Source: Ottelia alismoides (lineage: Eukaryota; Streptophyta; Magnoliopsida; Alismatales; Hydrocharitaceae). Taken from it: a stretch of DNA of 64,000 bases. Both the position numbers and the translations under genes were made by a program. This document shows, one piece after another, positions 44,721 to 55,846 of this stretch. Position 1 is the first letter of the stretch. The number at the start of each line of letters is the position of its first letter. The stretch spans positions 434,001 through 498,000 of the forward strand of contig JAZKJV010003256.1 in NCBI GenBank assembly GCA_037367405.1. The letters are read 5' to 3'. Under the pieces are notes generated by a model. That model had not been told where the DNA came from and searched no databases. It saw nothing but the letters and a program-made list of their open reading frames with translations.

Positions 44721-46281
44721 GACCTTATTGACTGGGGAAAAATGAAGATTTGGGCGTCTGTACACGTGATTAGAGATCATGGCATGTATGTACAATGATT
44801 AATGATCATTTCGTATGAAGGGAGCAAAGGCGATTGAGCGACGAGACGTCCACGAACAAGAGCAAAAATCCCAGGAAAACCGATCTGCACGTCAAATCCA
44901 GAGCAGAGGAGGCAGTTGACCATGGTCAACATTTAACGCGACCCTATGGTCCACGTCAACCGCTAAACGATATAATAACATGTTTTTATTCGAAAATAAT
45001 TAATGTTAAATAGTAAATGATTTTATTAATTTTTGAGTATAAAATTTTTTTTATTATTTTATGTAGTATTTTATTATGATTTTTATTCAATTTTTTAACT
45101 TTTATTTATTAGTAGCTGCTTTTTAATAGTGTATTTATAGGCATATTCATCTATGTTTTATACATTTTTATTTTTATTTGGTCCACTTTATTTTATTATT
45201 TTATTCTTTTATTTTGTGTATTTACAACTTATTTTTGTGAGTATAAATATATTTTTGTTTTATTTTTATGATGCAATTTATATACTTAAATAAATAAGTA
45301 TGTATATTCTATAGTTATATTTATAGGTGCTTTACCTATGTTTTATATACATTTTATTATTTTAATGTATGTTGATGACTTCTATTTTGATTTTGTAATT
45401 TTAATGTAATATGTATATAATATTTACAATATTATAAAAATATGAAAGAATAAGGAATAAAAGAATATGTTTCCCTTTTATTGATATACATTATTTTGTC
45501 TATGTATTCTCATAGACTTATTCTATTTTTCATTTTATTTTTGGTTTTATTCTAGTTTTAATATATACATATGTTATAAATAATATTTAGAAAAATATAA
45601 AAATATGAATTTGTAAAAATTAATAAGGGGTAAATAAAAGGAATATTTTAACCGGTAAAATGTACAATGAGGGCCCAAACCTAACTTTCACACAGTAACT
45701 CCAAAAAATAGAAAACCACCACCATTAAATATCTTGTGAAAAATTATATAAAATTAGAGATGATTTTGATATGATTTGAGTTTTTATTTGAAAGATATGA
45801 TTATATAAAATTTGGTTTTTGGTTTTTTATTTTGTGTATAAAATGTACACCATGTATTATCTTTGTACGAACTCAATTTTGTATTTTTATTCACACTATT
45901 ATCTACAACTTTTATGTACAAAATTTATTCATTTGACGAATAAATAAGAATAAAATAGGTGTTAAAAATGCATAAATAATGCATAAAAGAAGAGGATTTA
46001 TTCTCTCTGGCCCTTATCTCCCCCTACTTTATTCCTTGTCGACCAACTCAATTCTTGACTTGGTCTCGGGGTTTAGGGTCATACAATAAATTCCATATTT
46101 TATTCCTTTTTCTTTTCTTCTATTTATTATATAATTTTGGCATTAAAAACCTTATTTTATATAGAAATAATACAATAAATAATGAATGCTATAATGCACA
46201 AATTGATGCTGTTTACATGCATTAGTTAGGATTTTTAAGGCCAAAATGATAGAATAAAGGTGAAGAAATGGAGATTCATCA

Positions 46282-47187
46282 ACACCCTACATAGTTTGGT
46301 ATTTGCACTTTGGACAACCTTGCATTTATTTCATTTTAATTCTGTATTGCATATAGACCCTTGTGTTTGCATATTTATTTGAACATCATTTTCGCATCAA
46401 TATTTTATTCTAAAAATTGTGCATCGTAGAGCAACTTATGCTTATCGTTTTTGGATATTTGATTATATTTTTATGAGTCATGCTTTATTTAATATAATTA
46501 TTTTTATAGAACAATTGCATATTTTACCCACTGCATGCTATTAATTTCATATTAAATTACTTATAGCTCCAAAAATTAGCAAAATTTCACAGTAAATAAC
46601 TTTTAGTATGTTCTACATTGTGCCCAAAAATCATCACATTTGCACACAAATGAGGTCGAAATTTAATAAACAGTGATTTTTGTAATTATTTTTAGTAGGT
46701 CCTACATCAATCTTTTTTAGGATTTATTAATTTTCCTGGATATATACTCATTATATACATCTAGGATAATTTTAGTTCTTGAAAATAAATTAGTTTGTTA
46801 TTTATTAAAAGTAAATTGGCGAGAAATCACCCCCACATTCGTTTAATTCATAACTAATTCATATTACATCCAAAAATTTCAAAAAAATTATAGTAGCTTA
46901 ATTTTGCATTCATACACATTCTGGTCAAGTCTCATTGGATTTGGAGTTCATTTGGTCGAAATTTGCAGTTTATCCCTTGAACTTTACCAAGATTGCATTG
47001 CATTTATTATTTGCATAAAAAATACCAAAAAATGCTTCCTTTAAAATTTAGCTTCTAGATCGCCTAATAATTAACCTAAGGAGACAGTGGCCTCCCGGGG
47101 TTTGACCTTGGGCTTGCCCACGTAAAAATATAAATAGACCACTCACATTAATCGATTTTTGATTGATCCGTTAATTGCCCGACTACA
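46282..47187 (+). mobile_element. 3' LTR of element A, third part
   Basis: AT-rich end of the LTR: 'TTGCATATTTTACCCA', repeated 'CCAAAAATT', and 'TTTGACCTTGGGCTTGCCCACGTAAAA' as in the B LTR end region (16440-16490). The exact end is not sharp; ATTCGACA at about 47200 is a candidate. With the two other parts the LTR adds up to about 3.5 kb, the normal size here. What follows is gag of H. Confidence 0.55.
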
Positions 47188-49380
47188 ACAATTCGACACT
47201 ATTAACCAGGGTAATTTCGAGTTTTTCAATCTCCAAAAAGACAAGACTGACCTTGCGGACTTCTCCTTGGATTCCCCTATTTTCACTTGCTTTGGGAACC
47301 GAGAAGACCCTTGTCTCGATCTCCTTCCTTCTACCACCTTTCTTTATCCAATAAATCCCTTGTTCGAGACAGACTCTCATCTCAAACTTGTTGCATCATT
47401 TCTGAGGATTGATCGGGTACTATTTCCCAATGCAGATTCACAACCCGATCAGGAGCCCGAGCACGATTCCAATTCTGAGATGGCTCCCCAAGGCAGAGGA
47501 AAGGCACCACAAAATCCACAACCGCAGAGCAATGATAATAATCAAAGCAGGGAACGAGTCAGAATGAAGCCAATGGTCAGTTATTGGCCTCCATTCAGGC
47601 AATCTAACAACAATGACTGACCAAGCACTTTCCCAATTCGCTTTCCAAGAGATGATGAATGATCTAAGGAGAAGATTGGGAGAGAGAGGAGGAAACCCAT
47701 GAGAGGTGTTGATGATATTCCTGATGATGAAGATTACCACTCTGTAGATGGACGCAACGGAGGTTAGGGATAATATAGGAGACCATGATCCAAGCCCACT
47801 CTAAAGTAGACATATAATTCTGGGGCTGGTCGCATCATTGAATGGATCCAAATTCCATCGATCCACAGACATTTCGATCTCAAACCTTAGCTCCTCTGTT
47901 AGCTCCCTAGTTTCCACATGACTTTGACCGAGGAACCCTACATCCATCTGCAGTAATTTGGATTCATCTGCAGCACCACTCATTACCCCAACATCCGTTG
48001 GGTGTAATCAAGATGACCGCTTTCCCCTTCTGCCTTCAAGGCAAATCTCTCCACTAGATCAACCACTTGGGGAAAACGGTGATGACTCGGGAGATCTAAA
48101 ATCAACAATTTTGCACAAGTACTATCTTCTCGACCACCTCAATCTGATGTGTTCCAAGATGAAAAGCATCTCCCAGGGACCCTAAGAGTTCATTCACGAG
48201 ACATGGGAGAGATTTAGTGATCTGATAGAGAGATGCCCTATCACGACATACTGAAGACCAGTCTGGTCCAACACTTCTTCGGGGGTCTCACTGAAAGTAG
48301 TCAACGTCTGGCTGATGCTTCCTGTGGAGGTTCTCACTTTAACAAGGACGAGGATGCCTTATGATATATATTTGAGGAAATGGTTAAAGGAGAGGCCACA
48401 CTTTCCTCCTCTTGTTCCTTCCAATTCCCGCCACAGACATAGATCCTCTGTAAGAACGTTAATATGGAAGATACCCAAGAAGTGGACATGTGTGAGAACT
48501 CCAACCTGAGAAGTATTGGGAGTCACCTGTCCAAAGTGGACATTATTGAGAAGAGGTCGCTGGACCTAGAGAAGCTTGTTGGGATCAAGCAATGAATGAA
48601 GGGCATGGACAAGCTTGACATCATCACCAAGCAGATGGATCTGCTGGTGAACATTATCAGTGCCTGCAATGTAGTTACAACCGCACCTATCTCCATCTGA
48701 GAAGAAAGAGCAGACACATCCACAACCTCCTCAGTTGATTCCCAGTCAACCCCCGATCTAGCATGTATACTACGTACAAGCTCCTGAATCACACCCGCCA
48801 CAACCACAGATACATATGGTCATTTACTAGCCACCTGAATTTCATCCCTAGTGCAAAACTTGCTCCCCACCTCCACCACTCATCTAGGAGGTGAATGGTG
48901 TTTGGAGCAACGAACAACAACTGATCCATCCTCAGGGACAACCACATGGTTAGAACCATACCAACCGACCATTTCACCATTAGCAAGGAGGGCAGACATA
49001 CCAACCCAACCAAGCCCAACATCAACCTCTACAACAAGGATACACCTAGAGGAAGAACTGCCAACAACAATTCGGATACCGCCAACAATACTATCAACAG
49101 TCGGTTTCCCCTTATCATCACCAGTACTCCTCCCAACCATATGAACAACAATATCATTCTCTTCTTCTTCCTCCTCCTCAGTATTCTCAAGGTTACCAAC
49201 AATAGCCTCCCTCTCACTATCAACAAAGTCAACGGTCTCATCAAACTGAATCATCTAAGGCTGCTTTGGTCAACCCTGCTCTAGACTGTTTGGCCCATCT
49301 CATAAAAAATATGGCTAAGATGAGCCAAAAGATCGATGACCTGACGACCACAAAGACTATCATCTAAGTCCAGGTTGAAG
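47188..49380 (+). pseudogene. gag of Athila-like element H
   Basis: Capsid protein remnant. The first frame (47159-47620) reads through SPIFTCFGNRED and an EMAPQGRGKAPQNPQ start-like segment at 47478, parallel to C (58170). Downstream, in changing frames: GRIIEWIQIPSIH, SSRPPQ (relic of the core), FQDEKHLPG, TSLVQHFFGGLTESSQRLADASCGGSHFNKDEDAL (about 48250-48363, with the exact C counterpart at 58870-58980), a heptad-like stretch SHLSKVDIIEKRSLDLEKLV (48523-48585), EVNGVWSNEQQ (about 48888) and a long Q/Y-rich tail to about 49260. Many stops. Open frames on the minus strand here are shadows. Confidence 0.75.
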
Positions 49381-50090
49381 CAAATCCAAATAATTTCCAT
49401 CACAAGGAGCAGGTAGTTTGCAATGTTCAACCCGAATCAGGTAGAAATGTTATTGTTTTATCTAATGTTGCAACTCTCAGGAGTGGTAGGACACTCAAGC
49501 CATCCGCAACTATGAAGGGAAAGGACAAAGAATCCGATGGCTAATCTTCAATCAATCCAATCGATGGGGCCATAGAGTTTTTGTATGAAGCAACACCACC
49601 CATACTAAAAGATAAAAAAATGCAGAAAACTCAAAAATACAAGAAGATACCAACAGTCTAGGTGAAGCCGTGCCTATGATGGAGAAGCCAGCCTCAACGG
49701 CCAGACCAACACTGGCTGAAGGATCCAAGACTGCACCATTTTTGGTCCACGGCATATAGACGATTTTCATATTTTTGCCATCTACATGTAAATAAGACAT
49801 GGGCACATTTTTACCAAAAATAGTTTCTTCTGTTGTAAATATTCCTTTTACGGAAGCAATCAAAGAGCAAATCATAAAAAATTAAAAAAGGCTTTGTCTA
49901 TTCCTGAGATTGTACACATTTTGCAAAACTTGATTCTTGAAATGCCTTTGCTAAAAGCCATGGAGTATATGCCTACGGTAAAACAATGACTCAAAGAAGC
50001 ACGCACAACTAAGCGCTCGAGCTGTTAGAAGAGAAAACCAGAGACGTACGTCCTAACAACGGCCACAATAAATGCCATCAACAATCTCCC
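49381..50090 (+). pseudogene. gag-protease linker of element H
   Basis: Contains VATLRSGRTLKPSATMKGK (about 49468-49524), the Athila-type 'TLRSG' block that follows gag, then degraded sequence with stops and lysine-rich pieces (PILKDKKMQKTQKYKK). The minus-strand frame 49552-49875 is a shadow. Confidence 0.6.
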
Positions 50091-50480
50091 ACACAAATTG
50101 AAAGACAAGGGAGCACCTTTCCTCCAATGTCAAATTGTTGATCAAGAGTTCGAGCGAACATTACTCGACAGTGGATTCTAGATCAATCTTTTACCCCCTC
50201 CTCGCTCAAGGAATTTGGAGTAGGACCACTCAAGACTACAAAGACGATTCTGCAGTTTGTGGATAGATCTGTCAAGCGGCCCAGGGCATGTTATAAGATG
50301 CCATTATCACCTTCCAAGGGATGCAGTACCCTGTGGATTTCATTGCTCTATATGGACATCTTTCCACCTCTGGCTCAGACTCCAATCATCCTCGGCCATC
50401 CATTCCTTCGAACAGTCGAGGCAATGGTAGACTATGGCACTGGAGAGATTTCTTCTACAACATGGACAAAGTGCTGATTG
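50091..50480 (+). pseudogene. Aspartic protease of element H
   Basis: LLDSGF-stop-INLLPPP (50161-50202): active-site DSG is kept, but a TAG (50179-50181) replaces the following Ser. A frame change leads to LQFVDRSVKRP (about 50250-50283) and PIILGHPFLRTVEAMVDYGTGEIS (to about 50458), the same three blocks as in A and B. Confidence 0.75.
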
Positions 50481-51085
50481 AGACAACCACATAAGCAAAA
50501 CCAACTGAAGTTGCATCTGTAACGAGAGTGCTTCATTCAAATAGCAAAGAAGACTACGATTTTCTGACATAAATCCGAGATATAAATTTGTTGATACATA
50601 GGTATTCCTCTCACATGAGGAAGGTATAGAAAGCGTAGTCAAATTTCCTGATATCTTTGATAATGATATATTTGCTGATGGTTAGTTTGAGATTTTGGAA
50701 CAACCGTCCTCATTTGAGAATGCTGAAATTATTATAGATATGTGTGATATTTTGCATTCTGAATTTGAATGCATAGTGGTGGACAATATACAGGTGAAAG
50801 GGCAGATATCTGCCTCTGTTTCTGAAGTCACCACGAAGCTGACTCCTTCTCCCCTAGAGTTGAAACTTCTACCCTCCAACATGAAGTGCCTTCCTTACAT
50901 GTGATCTTGATATGCATCTGGTCATCATCAGTTCCTATTTGACTGAAGAACGAGAATCTCGTGTGCTTGAGGTTATTGAAAGAAATCATATGGCTACTGA
51001 ATGGAACATTACATATCACCATGGAATAAATCCGTCATTGTGATCGCATCACATCTATCTCAAGGAAGATAACAAACCCTCTTGT
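50481..51085 (+). pseudogene. Protease-RT linker of element H
   Basis: Acidic coding stretch (EILEQPSSFENAEIIIDMCDILHSEFE, 50690-50770) followed by LTPSPLELKLLPSNMKCLPYM (50838-50901), the relic of the pre-RT 'LKPLP--LKY-FL' block seen in A at about 8812, and IISSYLTEERESRVLEVIERNHMATEWNI in another frame. Confidence 0.6.
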
Positions 51086-52065
51086 GAATTTCAGTGAAGA
51101 TTGAATCCAAATCTGCAGGAGGTAGTCATGAAAGAAGAAATCATGAAATGGTGTGATGTAGAATTTATCTATCCCATATCCGACAGTAAATGGGCAAGTC
51201 CCTTGCATGTAGTGTCCAAGAAATCTGGGATCACCATAGTCACTAATGAAAAGGAGAGGAGATTCTGACCAGAGTGCCGAGCTCATGGTGCGTTTATGTG
51301 GACTATGAATGCCTAAATCTTGCAACCAAGGAGGATCATTTCCCATTGTCCTTCATTGACCAGATAGTCGAAAGATTGGCCGTGAAGGAATACTTCTACT
51401 TCTTGGACGTCTAGTCAGGGTATAATCAACTCGCCATTGCACCTGAAGATCAAGAGAATACGACATTCACTTGCTCGTTTAGAACTTACGCCTTCTGTCG
51501 TATGCCCTTTGGTTTGTGCAATGCACCAGCTACCTTCCAGGGATGCATGTTGGTGGTTTTAGCTGATATGGTAGGCATTTTTCTCGAAGTATTCATAGAA
51601 GACTTCTCGATCTATGGGGATAGATTTGACCAATATCTTGGATATTTAGACTGAGTGTTGAAAAGATTTTGTGAGGTGAATTTAGTATTGTTATAGATGA
51701 AGAGTCACTTCATGGTGACCGATGGAGTGATGATAGGTCACATCATCTCCAAGCATGGCATGGAGGTTGACCTAACCAAGGTGGATGTCATCTCCAAACT
51801 TGAGCCACCCATAAATCTCAAGCAGGTCAGGTCATTTTTGGGGTACGTCGATTTTTACTGCAGGTTCATTAAAGACTTCAACAAGATTGCTCGATCGCTG
51901 ATCGAGATGCTTGGCAAGGAGGCTGATTTTGTGGTCGATGATCGGATCCTCCAATCCTTCGATCTCTTGAATGATCTGAACACACATGATCTTGTCCTAT
52001 AGCTGATAGATAGGTTTCTGCCATTCGAGATCATTACAGAAGCATCATACTTCGCAATTGGTGTT
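51086..52065 (+). pseudogene. Reverse transcriptase and start of RNase H, element H (cut by element C)
   Basis: Gypsy RT in one main frame from about 51295: VDYECLNLATKEDHFPLSFIDQIVERLAVKE, SGYNQLAIAPEDQENTTFTC, RMPFGLCNAPATFQGCM, then VFIEDFSIYG, where the catalytic FMDD of A is FIED (Glu at 51598-51600), so polymerase activity would be lost. Stops at about 51413, 51653 and 51695. The connection part 51697-52002 (GHIISKHGMEVDLTKVDVISKL, RFIKDFNKIA) is open. RNase H begins (PFEIITEASYFAIGV; Glu for the first catalytic Asp) and breaks off at 52065 where the LTR of C starts. Confidence 0.85.
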
Positions 52066-53470
52066 TGATGGATCTTCAGTTCATCACCTTTATTCTATCA
52101 TTTTGTCCTTAAAAACCTAGCTAACGCATGTAAATAGCATTATTTTATACATATTAACATCCATTATTTATTCCAAATATTGTATATACAATGTTTTTAA
52201 TGCCAAAATTATAGAATAAAGAAAAGAAAAGAAAAAGAATAAAATATCAAAGGTATTTATGACCCTAAAACCCGAGACCAAGTTAAGAATTGTCAACAAG
52301 GAATAAGGTAAGGGGAGATAAGGGCCAAAAATCACCTAAAACCCTATTCTTTTAATTCATCAATAAAGTATTTTTAGGGCCTATTTTATTTTCCACTTTC
52401 TATATCTCAAATAAAGAAACTTTGTACATGAAAGTTGTGGATAATAATATATAGAAAAATACAAAATTGATTTCATGTAAAAAGAATATATATCGTACTT
52501 CCAGGCACAGAATAAAAAGCCAAAATCCAAACTTCCCATACCCATATCTCTCAAATAAGAACTCAAAATGCATTAAAATCACTTAATTATATATAACATT
52601 TAATAATCTATTTAATGATGGTGGTTTCATATTTTTTGGAGTTAATATGTGAAAGTTAGATTTTGGACCCCTATTGTACTATACATCTGAATAAAATATT
52701 CATTTTATTTATTCTTTACAAATTTTTTAAATTTACATATTTATAATTTTGTAAATATTATTTGTTGTATATGCACATAGTAAAACTAGAATAAAATCCT
52801 AAATAAAACATTAAAATAAATAATATACAAAAAATACATAAAAGAAACACCTATACTTATACCTATATAATTTATACCCTTATTTATTTAAGTATACAAA
52901 TAACATCAGAAAAGTATAATAAAAATATATTTATATACCTAAAAATAAGAGAATAAATATATAAAATATGATAATAAAATAAAATAATAAAAATATAAAA
53001 TAAAAATAAAATGTACAAATCATAGATGAATATACCTATAAATACACCCCTAAAAACTAACTTCTAATAAATAACACCAAAAAATAAATAAAAATCATAT
53101 TAAAATACTATATAAAATAATAGACATTTTTATTTTATAATAAAAAATTAATAAAATCATTTACTATTTTTAATTATTTTTTTTCGAATAAATAGAGCTC
53201 TTTTATCCTGTAGCGGGCTGACGTGGCCCAATAGCCTTCTAGGGAATGTTGACCTCTGTCAACTCCCCATCTTTTGTCTGACTTTTATCAGAAGTCTCGA
53301 GTAGCCTGCCTTCTTTGATTTTTCCAGGCCGCCCTGCTGATCCTTCCACTTCGAGCTCTTAATGGATTCCCTTCCTGTCACGATCTTCTCTCACGTCGGA
53401 TCACCAGATCCTATTGATCTTCCTCGAGCATGTCAATAATCCACGTCAAATTCCGCCAGAACACCTATGT

Positions 53471-53480
53471 TTATAAATAA
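53471..53480 (+). promoter_or_regulatory. TATA box, C 5' LTR
   Basis: TTATAAATAA; 188 nt before the donor-like box, the same distance as in LTR C'. Confidence 0.6.
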
Positions 53481-53654
53481 GTCACCAGATCCTTCTTCCA
53501 TTCTTAATCCCTCATAGAGACCTTGACCGAGTCCTTGCATCTGTATGTGGAGGTCATATGATAACGGCACCTTCCCCGTGCTTGGAGTACATCGGAGCGA
53601 GGAGAGGTGGCGGTCCACGGCGAGCTCCAACCGCCCTGCTCCTTGAGCACCCTC

Positions 53655-53665
53655 TTAGGTATAAG
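53655..53665 (+). promoter_or_regulatory. Donor-like AGGTATAAG, C 5' LTR
   Basis: CTTAG|GTATAAG directly after the GC-rich stretch and before a T-rich stretch, like an exon-intron junction. Confidence 0.45.
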
Positions 53666-55506
53666 AGTTGTCTTCCTTCTTATTTTAGGTAGATTTAGTT
53701 ATCAAATTTCATTTCCTATCTTTAATTTTAAGTTTTGTTTACTTGTTTAGAGTAGTTTGGTTAGGACCCCTCACCGGAGCTCTTAAGCTCCGACATGTTT
53801 TCACTGTGATCTGATCCGTCTCTGACCCCCTCATCACACCCATTATCTTCCCCTGTACATTCTCCATCTAAACGACCGTCAAACCAAACGGATCGAACCT
53901 CGATCCATGAATCGAAGGTTCCACTCCGCCGCTCACTGGACCTTCGCCACCTAACTCCATTTTCGTGTAATCCAGCTTCATTTATGGTCAAAGCAAGTCG
54001 CTTCGAGCCATACGTTTCCCCTGTGCAGGTCTTGAGTGCAAAGGTGCCCTTTTGTGCTTGGATTGACTCACATAGAGGTCCAAAAAGCCCCCTGCTAACC
54101 ATGAGCTCTCTAGGCCTCTTCTTGAGGTCTCGGGCTATTTCATGGGCATCATCAGCTGTAGACGACCTCCCCTTGAGGTGTAGAGCCAAACGCCATCGAA
54201 GGAGACCGTCAGGTGGAGAAGAGATCAACGATCGAAGGCAGGTTAGCGAGATGTTCTTCCCATTCTTCAAAGAGAGCAGCAACCATTTGATGGAGCCCTA
54301 CGCTCCAGATCATCGAATCAACTTGAGCCCAGACCATTCGATCGCCGCCCACGATCTAATCTCAGGCATCCAAATGTGAAGGGGTATCAGCCGCACGGAT
54401 GAAGCCGTGTGTGTAAGTGACCATCATCTGGCCATCCATCTCCGTACAAGGATGGGGTAATTTGCATACTTTCAGCCCACATTTTTTGTATTTATTTATT
54501 AGTTCTATAAATAAAATATATAGTGTAAATAAATGTGGACTTTTTGCATTAAAGCCCCTATTATTTATTGATATTACAAATGTGTCCACTCCACGTCACC
54601 TCACGTGCTATTCCACCTGAGGTGGCAAAATTGCATGTATACCCTTGATAGTTTCTGTATTTGTATTTAATTCAATAAGTTTTAATTACATTGTAAATTT
54701 CTAGGAAAATTGCATGTATGTCCTTGATGTTTATTTTATTTGCAAATATGCCTTCCAGTTCATGTATTTTTAGTGCTTGGATTGCATTTATTAAAAATAA
54801 CATCTATGCTACAGAAATTATGCAAAAATAGGGATAGATGTCTGCAAACATGTATTTTCATGCCCCGTTTTTATTTTAGCATTTTGGATATTTTAGATAT
54901 TTATTAAAATTAAAATGAGCATATTTTTGTCTCTGTCTAATTAATAAAATACCAAAAAAATAGAAAAATGTTTTGAAAAATTCCCAAAAAATATATGTCA
55001 TCTATTTTAGTATTTATTAACTACATATCAAAAATCCCAAAGAAAATAGAAAAAGACTAAAAATCAAAGAGCTCCAAAATCCTTTACAAAAATGTGAAAA
55101 TCACTAAAAAATCCAAAAATATGTTTTTCTATTTCTAAATTTTACTTATATCACTATCTACTTATTAAAGTTAATTTAAAGAATTTTTGATTTATTTTTC
55201 TATTTTTAATATTCATTTCAATTTCAGCCTATTATTTAATCCTTAATTTGCGATATTTTTAACTTTACAAATGCATAAAAAATATGAAAAATTCTAGAAA
55301 AATCTCATAAACATTAGAAAAATATCTATAACCTAAAGATAATTTATGTTGTATTTATTTATTTGTACTAGTATTTATAATTATATTACTCTATATGTTA
55401 AATATAGCCTTATATAGTCTATTATTTACTAAAAAGAAAAAGGAAATATAAAAAATCAGAAAATTAATATATATATCTATTATAAATATTAAAAATAAAA
55501 AATTTA

Positions 55507-55564
55507 ATATATATATATATATATAATTAAAAATCCACAATGATAAAAAGAGAGAGAGAGAGAG
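55507..55564 (+). repeat. AT and GA microsatellites in the C LTR
   Basis: A (TA)n run near 55507-55525 and an (AG)n run of about seven units at 55551-55564. Confidence 0.8.
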
Positions 55565-55828
55565 TCATGTTTGTACATACTACACCCTGATTAGCAATAA
55601 TCATAGGCTACCAGTTTTGCTCTATGTGGTTTGACCTATACATGCTTTCTTGCTATACACTTAGTTTTGTAGAGAATAATAAATTTTAACTCCACATTTT
55701 GCCATTTATTGCTTGATTCATACTGTGGGTTAATTGTTGATTAATCGAGGTTTTGTCTAATGTCGCTTCGACAACTGTCGATCCACCTTGTGGATTGAGA
55801 AGACTTTGGCAAAATCCCGGTTATCAAA

Positions 55829-55846
55829 TGGCACCGTTGCTGGGGA
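55829..55846 (+). other. Primer binding site of element C (tRNA-Asp type)
   Basis: TGGCACCGTTGCTGGGGA; 16 of 18 bases match the plant tRNA-Asp PBS TGGCGCCGTTGCCGGGGA. The two differences are both C/T or G/A transitions. Confidence 0.9.

Larger units (their letters stand above)
42245..46281 (-). mobile_element. Minus-strand gypsy LTR (C'), probably solo
   Basis: On the minus strand it starts TGATGAATCTCC (46281) and ends TTAGTTATCA (42245), 4037 bp. It is the same family as the C 5' LTR (52066-55826): shared blocks include the reverse complement of 'GACCCTAAA-CC-GAGACCAAGT-AAGAATTG', 'GGGAGATAAGGGCC', a TATA box and GGTATAAGAG. No PBS follows the end and no clear polypurine tract precedes the start, so it is a solo LTR or a remnant. 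Flanks are GCCCC and ACACC (3 of 5 alike), not a clean duplication. Confidence 0.75.
52066..55826 (+). mobile_element. 5' LTR of element C
   Basis: 3761 bp, TGATGGATCTTCAGTTCATC to CCCGGTTATCA. AT-rich U3, TATA box 53471, donor-like AGGTATAAG (GT 53659), GC-rich block to about 54400, AT-rich end with TA and GA microsatellites (55507-55525, 55551-55564). Followed after two bases by a PBS, so it is a 5' LTR. It is inserted in RNase H of H; the left flank is GTGTT and the right flank lies outside or was lost. Confidence 0.88.

Noticed and set aside
604..47187. LTR segment 1 (604) and the LTR at 37076 as the two LTRs of one element
   Set aside because: Both start TGATGAATCC and share scattered blocks, but they are far too different for a pair when the older-nested B pair differs by only about 7%.
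48880..49254. 124-aa minus-strand frame rich in Glu and Val
   Set aside because: It is the shadow of the Q/Y-rich gag tail of H on the other strand.
53761..54379. 173-aa minus-strand and 131-aa plus-strand frames in LTR C
   Set aside because: Inside the LTR GC block; the sister LTR C' does not preserve either frame.
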